Below, one piece after another: positions 27,401 to 37,453 of a DNA stretch of 37,453 nt. The notes beneath the pieces were generated by a model that saw only the letters and a program-made list of their open reading frames with translations, had not been told where the DNA came from and made no database searches. The stretch comes from Chrysochromulina tobinii (lineage: Eukaryota; Haptophyta; Prymnesiales; Chrysochromulinaceae). The stretch's first letter is position 1. Each line of letters starts with the position of its first letter. The position numbers and the translations under genes are program-made. Location: assembly GCA_001275005.1 (NCBI GenBank), contig JWZX01003028.1:1-37453 (forward strand), written 5' to 3'.

Positions 27401-28014
27401 CCGCAACCCATCGGCACAGGTGCGACGCCGCGCATGCCAAGCTCGACAGCACGCTCGCGCGCCTCGATGCGCTCGAGATGGCGCGCCTCGATGCGCTCGA
27501 GACGGCGCCCCCAACGGCCGCCGCTCTGGGGCCGCCGCCCACCGCCGCGTCCTCTGGCGCGTCGTCCAGGCCGGGCACAGCCGCCACCGCCGCCGAACAC
27601 GCGTCCGCGGCCGGCTCGTCGCCCGACACGGCGTTGCTCCGGAGCAGTTCGGGTCTGCTGGTACTCCGTCAAGAGCTGCGCGAGGTTGCTGGGCTGCTCC
27701 TTGCGGCGAGCAAAGCCGGCAGCGCGGCCTCCGACGTGGTGGCGGCGCAGGAGGCGGCCGTGCAGGCGGCGATCCACAAGTTCGCGGCGCGAGTCGACCA
27801 GTACCAGAGCGAGCTCAAGCACTCGAAGGAGCGAATCGCGGAGCTCGAGCGAGCCCTCGCGAAGGCTGGAGCCAAGGCGCCCCCCGCCCCCGTGCACCGC
27901 CCACCGCCCACTGGGTCCAGCGCGGCGCCCAAGAGTCGGCAGCAGCCCATTGCGGGCGGCGGCAGGAGCCCAAGAGGACCGCCGTCGCCGGATTGGCTGC
28001 CCAAAAATCGATGA
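24447..28014 (+). CDS. Long Ala-rich coiled-coil protein
   Basis: Exons 24447-26318 and 26653-28014 give 1077 aa (a small extra exon may lie at 26373-26414). The start is ATG 24447, the first in frame. Residues 1-140 form a helical domain (LTSLQADIDSLHSKCNELRQ, KLLLAVADCMSTQGKELAEQ). A low-complexity Ser/Gly/Pro/Ala region follows. From about residue 330 there is an extended coiled coil rich in Ala, Glu, Arg and Gln (LSLQRRLDESLAENAMWKRQ and the segment around the intron, then RAERAEAQLSSSERQLADAA). A compact region near LGELSSETQPEDLAKGAEAL could be globular, and the C-terminus is Pro/Gly-rich. No motor, kinase or known catalytic motif is visible. Such proteins commonly serve in centrosomes, cilia or cytoskeletal scaffolds, but nothing here decides this. 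The intron is a GC-AG decamer array. Confidence 0.75.
26319..26652 (+). repeat. Decamer-array GC-AG intron (NNCTGATGAC x 26) with a decoy exon
   Basis: The donor is GCGAGTG and exon 2 also begins GCGAGTG after CTCATCAG. Decamer units in exact 10-base register occupy 26321-26360 (four units) and 26421-26640 (22 units). The latter are almost all ctctgatgac, with cactgatgac at 26521 and 26561 and ctctgatggc at 26441 and 26631. Between the two arrays, 26373-26422 is a degenerate copy of the start of exon 2 (gcgagtgcc...gagggcga.gcctgcgcgc), preceded by its own TTCAG acceptor. If spliced with a GC donor at 26415 it would add 14 in-frame codons. Confidence 0.88.
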
Positions 28015-28225
28015 GACGCGCAACCATGGTGCCGTGTGAATTTTGTACATAGATTGCACGTCGCCGCGCCACGCCGTATATCCCGGCGTGAAATGCGAGT
28101 TCCCCCGTGGCCGCGATTTGAAATTAATATTGAACATCCTAAATGCGTTGCTCTCCGCAGGCCTGCTACGTGCTACCAACCTGCTTCCGACGCCTTCCTG
28201 ACAAGAGTGCTAAAAGCGTCGCGTC

Positions 28226-31341
<3,116 letters not shown>

Positions 31342-32734
31342 TCAGTGTGAGCTCCCAATGTCCTCATTGTTGACCTCCTCTCCGATGGACTTGACCAGAA
31401 GGGCGCTGAGGAAGCCTAGGAGACACACAAAGCCGACGATGTTGCCGCCAATCTCGAAGGCTTCCGGGAGCACCGTGGACGCGATCATGGTGAGCATCGC
31501 TCCTCCGCACACGCCCTCGATGATCGCGATCAGGTAGGAGGCTCCCAAAGTCCTCTGCTCACCGGGCCCGAGGGGGGGGAAGCAGATGGCGCCGAGCCCC
31601 GCCCCGAGACCTGTGCCGACAAAGATGGCGGACCACATGCCCATGATGACGATCGACCTCATGCTGTACGACTTCATGATCGCCGCGGAGGACATGGCTT
31701 CAGGCAGGTTGGCGAGGAAGACGCCGACGGTGAAGGTGATCAGCGAGGAGATGTTTCCCGAGTTCGCGAGGATGCCAAGTACGAAGGATTCTGGGATGGC
31801 GTCAAGCCCAATGCCTAGCCAAATCATGATCGCGGCGTTCTGCAGGGGAACGGTTAAGGTTAGGGAGAGGAATGAAGAGTTCAGAGGAGAATGCCTATCC
31901 AGATCCAGCCGATGACACTATAGGGGGCAATCAGCGGGCAATCAGCAGGCACTCATCGGGCATGCAAAGGGAGGGCAATCACCCTATCCAAATCCAGCCG
32001 ACAACATCGGAGGGAGGGCAATCAGCAGAGGCTCCATGAGAGGCAGTGGCATTTGAGCTGTGCGGTAGCAGAGTTGCGCGGCGTATCACCTTGCCGCCTT
32101 GATGGCCTTGATGGCTAGCCGCCTTCGCCGCCTCCTCGGCGCGCTTTTCAACAGCCTCGCGTCGATTCTCCTCTAGCATTTTCGTTATTTTCGATGACGA
32201 GACAACATGCGTTATCCCAGCGCGGAATTTTGCACGTGCAGCCGCGGCTGCTTCCTCCTTGCGGATGCGCTCTGCCTCCGCTTCGTCATACGTTTCAACT
32301 GCATTTGGGTCAGGCTTCTCTCCGGACTCCATGTCGGGCTGAACCTTGCCGAGGACCTTCGCGACTTTGAGCGTCGATCGCTTACGGAAGAAGGCTCCTT
32401 GATCATTCAGCACCTTGTCGAGGAAGCTGAAAAACGCCCCGCCACATACGGCCGCCGCAATCGCAGCGAGCGTGCAGCCGAGGCCTGTGTCTGACTGATG
32501 CTGCAAGATGGCGCCGAACAACTCGATGCTTAGCGCCTGGATGAGCGCTCCACCACCGAAGGCCATCATTGCAGCATTCACCTTCGGGCTGGGCGCTGCC
32601 GTGACGCCAATCGCAGCACCAATAACAAGCGAGAGCGCTGAGAGAAGCCCCCAGCCGGCAGCGTTGAGAAAGTTTAAGCCCCCGTCCACGGGCTCGCGCA
32701 CGATGGTCGTATTCAACAACAAGGAACCTCCCAT
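31342..32734 (-). CDS. ZIP-like divalent metal transporter
   Basis: Exons 32734-32090 and 31839-31342 (minus strand) give 380 aa. The start is ATG 32734; the frame extends upstream without ATG. N-terminal helices are GWGLLSALSLVIGAAIGV, AAMMAFGGGALIQALSIELF and LGCTLAAIAAAVCGGAFFSF. A cytosolic charged linker follows (EAEAERIRKEEAAAAARAKF). Exon 2 holds the ZIP-like core IWLGIGLDAIPESFVLGILA (TM4) and GVFLANLPEAMSSAAIMK (TM5), then three more helices. The paired PE motifs match a ZIP subgroup in which the TM4 His is replaced by Asp (LDAIPES). It should move Zn(II), Fe(II) or Mn(II) into the cytosol from outside or from an organelle. The tail ends EEVNNEDIGSSH. It is divergent from the acetyltransferase gene. 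Confidence 0.72.
31840..32089 (-). repeat. ZIP-gene intron with two decoy copies of the exon-2 start
   Basis: The donor is GTGATA and the acceptor CCCCTGCAG. The sense strand holds GGCTGGATTTGGATAGGGTG (near 31983-32002) and GGCTGGATCTGGATAGGCAT (near 31892-31911), both resembling the exon 2 start ATGATTTGGCTAGGCATTGG. Between and around them are CTGATTGCCC and GATGAGTGCC units (31925-32030). Confidence 0.65.
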
Positions 32735-33017
32735 TCGCCCCTGGTGGTGGTGGTGGTGGACGCTCGGCAAGTGTCGAGGGTTGGCGTCGCTCCCGTTCCC
32801 GAAGACTTGCGAAACGCAACAGATAGGAATCCTATAATCCAAAGCTTCCAAATAAGTTATTCATATGGACGCACCTCCAGGCAACAAAATAAAACGGACA
32901 TGCTGTCGTCATCCCGCGTCGCGGACGCGACGCGCCTCTCGATGACGCGGACGCGACGCTTGATGACGTCGCAATTTGGGTTCTGAAACTGTGTCTGAAA
33001 AGAGGACTCCGAACGTG
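32735..33017. promoter_or_regulatory. Divergent promoter region with repeated GATGACG motifs
   Basis: This 283-base region lies between the ZIP-like and acetyltransferase start codons. It contains cgatgacgcggacgcgacgc and then ttgatgacgtcgc near 32938-32972. TGACGTCG is close to the bZIP/CRE consensus TGACGTCA. It probably serves both genes, on layout grounds. A (tgg)n run (cca on the other strand) lies near 32740-32760. Confidence 0.4.
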
Positions 33018-34160
33018 ATGCCGAGCGCCGCCACGGCCGCGCACGTCGTGGCGGTGACGGCGTTGGCTTTGACGCTCACATGGCTCTTCTTCGCTCGCCG
33101 TAAGCGTCGCCACGTTGTCTCGCTTCCCATCACGTTGGCGGACAAGAATGGTGGAGCTATCACGGTACGCGTGGCGCGAGTCTCAGATCGGGAGGAGGTG
33201 GTCTCTTCGATTGCCGATCTCACGGGCACGGGCAGCGGCACGGGCAATGACGACTACCTCCTCCAGGAGTTCAACCGAATGGTCGAGGACGAGGATGTGC
33301 TGCTCCTTTTCGCCGAAGACGTTGAGACGGGCAAGGGCCTGGGCATGATGGCGATCGTGTGGTCGAGCCCAGTTGAAACATACTGGCAGAGCTTGCGCGT
33401 GTCGCAGGCGGCGCGCGGGCGAGGCATCGCCTCGCGCCTCTTCGATGTGGCTGCCCACATTGCGCTGCAGCGTCAGGGCCCGGCGAGCATCGGACGCTGG
33501 GGCGTCGTCTCCTCGAACGAGGTGATGACACGCTGGAGCGAGCGCCTCGGGCTGCATGGGCCGCAGCGCTTTCGGCGGTACGGCGCCCCCGCGTCCTCGG
33601 AGCCGCCCCCGCTGCCTCCGGGCTACGTGCTGCGCGAGGCGACTCAGGAGGACGTGCGCGCGATCATGGCGTTCCTCAAGAGCGCCCCCGTGTGGAATTC
33701 CGAATTTGGCTCCCAAAACTTTGTGCTCGCGGGCTGGGGGGAGTTTAGCGAGGAGATGCTCGGCAAGCTGGTGACGGGTGCGACCTCGCGCGGCCTCCCC
33801 GTGCCCAGCCCGCGTCTGCTCCTGAGCGCGAGCGGCGCCCTCGTCGCCTTCATGTGCATCTCATTCTTCCAGATGGGTGACCAACGGTTCTGCATGTTCC
33901 GGTACGCGGACGGCGCGTACGACGAGCTGCGCGTGCTGCTGCACTGCCTGCCGAGCATCGCGCACGGGCTCAAGTGCGTTGGGTGCGGTGGGTACGTGCC
34001 CACCCTGCCGCCCATCATCGCGTTAATGGACGCTTCTGAAAAGTACAAGCGCGCGACGGCGACCGAGCAGCACGAGTTCAAATGGAAGAACGCCGAGTTT
34101 GTGGCGCGCATTGACCTGGGCGAGGCGGCTCTCGCGCCCGCCACGACGCCCGCCAAGTGA
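33018..34160 (+). CDS. Membrane-anchored GNAT acetyltransferase (NAT16-like)
   Basis: An intronless frame of 380 aa from ATG 33018. Residues 5-24 (ATAAHVVAVTALALTLTWLF) form an N-terminal signal anchor followed by a basic stop (ARRKRRH). The GNAT core has VRVARVSDREEVVSSIADLT, DDYLLQEFNRMVEDEDVLLL, then the acetyl-CoA loop VSQAARGRGIASRLF at about residues 126-140 and a Trp/Ser-rich strand (GRWGVVSSNEVMTRWSERLG). A second, more divergent half (GYVLREATQEDVRAIMAFLK onward) resembles the two-part layout of NAT16/histidine N-acetyltransferase-like proteins. The substrate is probably a small amine or amino acid, but this is inferred from family likeness. Start choice: the frame runs back to 32976 without ATG, and this start gives a sensible anchor. 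Confidence 0.75.
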   Translation: MPSAATAAHVVAVTALALTLTWLFFARRKRRHVVSLPITLADKNGGAITVRVARVSDREEVVSSIADLTGTGSGTGNDDYLLQEFNRMVEDEDVLLLFAEDVETGKGLGMMAIVWSSPVETYWQSLRVSQAARGRGIASRLFDVAAHIALQRQGPASIGRWGVVSSNEVMTRWSERLGLHGPQRFRRYGAPASSEPPPLPPGYVLREATQEDVRAIMAFLKSAPVWNSEFGSQNFVLAGWGEFSEEMLGKLVTGATSRGLPVPSPRLLLSASGALVAFMCISFFQMGDQRFCMFRYADGAYDELRVLLHCLPSIAHGLKCVGCGGYVPTLPPIIALMDASEKYKRATATEQHEFKWKNAEFVARIDLGEAALAPATTPAK

Positions 34161-35160
34161 GGCCGTAGTGAGGCCGAGCATTGGTGCACTCCTGTGGCGG
34201 CCCCTGGGGTACTTGGAGGGGGATGTGAGGGTTCGTGAGGGTCGTGGGCTGCACCCAGCTCACTGGCCACTGATGATGTGAGCGCTCAAGATCGAGATCG
34301 AGAGCGAGAGCGAGATTGGTGCGAATTCCGAGATCGAGATCGAGAGCGAGATTGGTGCGAATTCCGAACACGTAGACTCTCGGAGCGGCGAAGGGAGCGA
34401 GGCGGATGCACGGAAAGAGGAGGGCAGGGGAAACGAGGCCGTCGGTGGAGCCGTAGGTCGGACCTAAGGTGAAAGGTCGGAGATCGAGAATCAAGCGTAA
34501 TGTCGAGGGCGTGGCACGCACGCGGGATTAGCAGATAGCAGTCCGGCGCTGCGCGCGCGCATGCGTGCGTCGACAGAGTGCGCACAAGCGTGGCCCAGGT
34601 GGATGTCGAGTGCACTCTGCACACGACCGGACGTGCCTGGGGCTCCACGGGCAGGACTTCTCTAGTTTGAGCACACGCACATCGCCGCACGGCACGCGGC
34701 GTTCAGCACGCGAACGATGGATCAGCCGTGGAGCGCGGCGAGTCGCACCCAGGAACTTATTGTGCGAGAGCGGCCGGAGCCGCGCGGGCCCGCAACCGGG
34801 GGCGCGGCGGGCGGCGAGCGGCACCCCCACCCACGGGACGGCCCGGTTGTGTCAGGTGGAGGTGCGTGGTTCTTGCGTGTGGAGACGTCGAGAAGTTTAC
34901 TACTTTCCTGTCTCTTTGCCGTGCCTCTCTCTCTCGTCTGTTCTCTCTACTGTGCGCCTGAAGCAAGAGCCGGTGCTGAACGTGCAACTGGATCGTTCGG
35001 TTTCAGTGGAGTTATGCAATCGCTCGGCGCTGGTCGGCGACTGGGATCGCATAGAGCGAGGCACATTTGTACGAGGCGCAGCTCATCGGCGGCACGCGCA
35101 TCATCCTCATATTGAAGACGACCTGTGCGTGTGACACGACGCGGTGGGCTCCGTCCTGTC
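34161..35160. other. Intergenic region between two convergent genes
   Basis: One kilobase lies between the 3' ends of the acetyltransferase (+) and the gamma-tubulin complex gene (-). Several short frames exist on both strands, but none shows family features. Repeat-derived Arg-Ser frames are artefacts of the gatcgaga repeats. It contains a pyrimidine-rich tract (about 34900-34960). Confidence 0.45.
34289..34366. repeat. Two tandem units of a gatcgaga/gcgaattccg repeat
   Basis: Units of 42 bases (34289-34330) and 36 bases (34331-34366) each start agatcgagatcgagagcgag and end ttggtgcgaattccg. The first holds one extra gcgaga hexamer. Confidence 0.8.
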
Positions 35161-37453
35161 TCACGCCGGTGCTGCGGGCTCGTGCAGCGGCTCGCTCCTC
35201 GGCTCTGCTGCCTCGGAGGCATGCTCATAGTAACTGTTGAAGTCGAGCCGGTAGAGGAGGAATGCGAGGTCGTACGACGAGTGGCGCTTGACTGCGCTCA
35301 CGAGCGCGAGGATACGCCGGCGGTACTCGGCGGCGGCAAGCTGCAGCTGCTCCTCGAAGCTGGCCTCGACGACGAGCTCGCCCATCTGAGCTGGCGTCAC
35401 CGCGCCACGTACCGCAAAGGTGCCTCGCGCGGCGGAGACGGCGATGGCGGCGGCGTGCTCGCGCGCGGCGGCCTTCTGCTCCAGGAGCGACATGTAGAGC
35501 TGGTCCTGCACGCGCGCGAACGCGAGGATCGCGTCGAAGAGCGAGACGAGCGCGCGATGCATCGGCTCGTCCTCGGCGCCGAGCATGGCCTTCTGTGTGA
35601 GGCTTGCGAGGAACTGGCCGTGCGCGGCGAGCAAACTGTCGAGGTCGGTGGCGGCGTGCAGCCGCTCATGGAGCACGAGGCTCTCGCACTCGATCACCTG
35701 ATGAGGGACGCAATCAGCATGCACTCAGAGATGCAATCAGTCGGAGCACGAGGCTCTCACACTCGATCACCTGATGAGGGAGGCAATCAGATGCAATCAG
35801 ATGCAATCAGAGACACTCAGAGGCAATCAGTGGCAATCAGAGGCCATCTCGATCACCTCGAACATGAGGTAGTACTGCAGGTTGTAGATGAGGTGCACCA
35901 TCTCGTTGCGCAGCACGTAGCAACCGTGTATCGTCGGGTCGCGGTGCAGCGTCGAAAGCAGGCGCGAGGCGGTGCAGTGCTTGCGCCAGACGGCAGTGAG
36001 CGAGTGCTCGACCCTCTTCAGCTGCCAGAGGAATGTGAAGAGTCGCCGGTACGACGCGAGCGCACTCGTGCTGAAGATCGTGTCGCACGGCGCTCCGACC
36101 CGATAATCGAGCGCAAAGGCATCCCAGCCGGTCGCCTTGGGTCCCTTGTTGAGCGACACATCGAGGTGGCGTAGCAGCAGGGTCGGCTCTGCCTCGGTCG
36201 GCGACGAGTGCGACGCGCGCACCGCCGCCTCGACGAGCGAGACCAAATGATGACGATGCAGCTGCTGGGCTGGTTTGGAGAGCGACGGCGCGAGGTGCTC
36301 CATCAACGTCTGTGCAAAGTCGCCCTTTCCGAGCAGCAAGAACTGCTGCAGGTTGGTCACGTGGGCACGGAGCTCATACCGGCCCCATAGCAGCTCAAGC
36401 AACCTCGCGTTCGCGAGCGCGGCGGCGCGACTGACTACGGCCGACAGTGCCGCCTCGCGCCCGTACTCCATGCACGCGAGGGCCGCGGCCGACGCCGCGC
36501 CCGCCTCGGCCGCCTCCGTCTCCGCCATCAGCGAGGATTCCGAAACCGCCCCTGCCGCGACGGCGCCCGCAACGGCGCTTCCCGCCGTCAGCGGCCGCTC
36601 GCCGTGGTTGGCGGTGCTTGCGCTGGTAGCGCTGGTGGCGGTGGGCAAGGGCGCACCTCTCGGCGTCTCGACGCTGAGCGCCGTCCCGAGCGCCGCCCAG
36701 CCGAGCGCCGTCCCGGGCGTCTCCCCGCCTCTCGCCGCCGCCGCCGCCGCCGCCGCCTTGGTCGGCGCCTTTGGTGGTACCGGCAACGGCGCCGAAAGGC
36801 GTAGCGACCAGTCGGCATCGCCGCAACACAGACGGATGAAGTTGATCGCCTTGCCCACGAGCAGCACCTTGGTCGCGAGAGCGCGCGGCAAGAAGCTTGG
36901 CACCATCGACTCGCGTATGGCGTACCTGATGAGCGGCGCCATCAGGTAGGACATCAGTGGCCATCAATGGCAATCAGGGCGACATGGCGTACCTGATGAG
37001 GTGAACCATCAGGGAAGTACTCCGAGGGGCATGCAGAGAGGCGATCAGAGAGGCGATCAGAGAGGCGATCAGAGAGGCGATCAAGGCATACCGCTGCTCC
37101 CACAGCGCGGTGAGCGGCGTGGCGCGGCTTTCGATGAAGAACTCCTCGTGCGCGTCGCGCAGCTCGCCCTGCAGCACCCACATGCGGATCATGCCAAACA
37201 GCGGCGCAGCGGCTGCGCGCAGCAGGTGGCGCACATAGCCTCGCACGAGAGGGTCGCCGTGGCGCTCGTGCCGCGCGATCGCGACGATCATGGCGCCGCC
37301 CTTGAGAGGCGCACAGGTGCGAGCGAGCTGCGCCATGAGCAGGAGCCGTTGCATCGGCTGCGCGCTCCAGACGCTCAGCTGGAGGAGCGTGAGCTCGGAC
37401 TGCCGCTGCTCCTCGAGGACCGCGAGCAGCTGATACCACTCATCGAGCTCGAT
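35161..37453 (-). CDS. GCP3: Gamma-tubulin complex component, GCP3-like (5' end beyond window)
   Basis: Exons on the minus strand: 37453-37092 (open at the right edge), 36925-35857 and 35697-35161; 655 residues visible. The spliced protein matches the Spc97/Spc98 family: IVAIARHERHGDPLVRGYVR, PLFGMIRMWVLQGELRDAHE followed by EFFIESR, then W..RYAIRESMVPSFLP, VLLVGKAINFIRLCC, NLQQFLLLGKGDFAQTLMEH, LDYRVGAPCDTIFSTSALAS, YRRLFTFLWQLKRVEHSL, YNLQYYLMFEVIECESLVLH, ATDLDSLLAAHGQFL and LLYRLDFNSYY at the C-terminus. ATDLDSLLAAH favours GCP3 over GCP2. GCPs bind gamma-tubulin and form the ring that nucleates microtubules at centrosomes and basal bodies. An Ala/Thr/Ser-rich insertion of about 110 residues (nt 36450-36780) interrupts the domain after the GKAINFIR block, where some GCPs have variable loops. 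Both introns are TGAT-array introns. Confidence 0.9.
35698..35856 (-). repeat. GCP3 intron with a 39-bp duplicated acceptor/exon start
   Basis: Positions 35670-35708 (the real acceptor and exon 3 start) and 35743-35781 (inside the intron) are identical except for one base, 73 bases apart. The donor GTGATCGAG also equals the exon start GTGATCGAG. TGATTGC(A/C) and TGAGTG units fill the rest (35783-35845). Using the upstream decoy acceptor would lead to a stop 19 codons later. Confidence 0.85.
36926..37091 (-). repeat. GCP3 intron with 12-bp array and a duplicated acceptor
   Basis: Donor GTATGCC resembles the exon start GTACGCC. Four gaggcgatcaga units (37035-37085; sense TCTGATCGCCTC) follow. 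CTCATCAGGTACGCCAT occurs twice on the sense strand, near 37000-36984 (decoy) and at 36933-36917 (real). Between the two lie CCTGATTGCC, TTGATGGCC and CTGATGTCC words. Confidence 0.8.

Noticed and set aside
34278-34690. Arg-Ser repeat peptide resembling an SR protein
   Set aside because: It is produced by translation of the simple gatcgaga repeat and shows no RNA-binding domain.

Overview
The window is nuclear DNA of a unicellular photosynthetic eukaryote. It is GC-rich, its genes carry spliceosomal introns (some GC-AG), and it encodes a PRP40 splicing factor, a gamma-tubulin complex protein, an ER-type KDEL protein and a protein with a thylakoid-lumen type leader. I infer a haptophyte-like alga, from the GC content, GC-AG introns, EGF/exostosin glycosyltransferases and multipartite plastid leader. 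That is inference, not proof.

Layout, left to right: a coiled-coil protein of four 49-residue repeats (+, 439-1266); a small UVR-motif protein (-, 2045-2560); a five-exon GT47/exostosin-like glycosyltransferase (-, 2745-6085) with one in-frame TAG; divergently, PRP40 with two WW domains and FF repeats (+, 6235-8134); a DUF4336 protein, probably in the thylakoid lumen (+, 8375-10010); a decapeptide-repeat protein (+, 10309-11643); a protein with two cyclic-nucleotide-binding-like domains (+, 12184-14976); a JmjC/cupin protein ending in KDEL (+, 15147-16196); an FkbM-like methyltransferase (+, 16686-17888); glutathione-dependent formaldehyde dehydrogenase ADH5 (+, 18237-19409); a five-exon ferric-reductase-like flavocytochrome with a duplicated ectodomain (+, 20105-24348); a long Ala-rich coiled-coil protein (+, 24447-28014); a seven-exon protein with two fused aquaporin units (-, 28226-30934); a ZIP-like metal transporter (-, 31342-32734); a membrane-anchored GNAT acetyltransferase (+, 33018-34160); and the 3' part of a GCP3-like gamma-tubulin complex gene (-, 35161 to the right edge). 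The genes look like independent eukaryotic transcription units, not a pathway cluster.

The most unusual content lies in the introns. Splice junctions could be placed by requiring reading frame and protein-family continuity. Introns of at least six genes are built from tandem 10-12 bp units of the form NNCTGATKRCC, and in every assigned case the TGAT strand is the sense strand. Many end in CTCATCAG. Several begin with a direct copy of the first 5-31 nt of the downstream exon, and several contain decoy copies of the downstream exon start, each preceded by its own acceptor. This looks like a local-duplication or introner-like route of intron birth and growth, with branch-point-like motifs multiplied in register with roughly one DNA helical turn.
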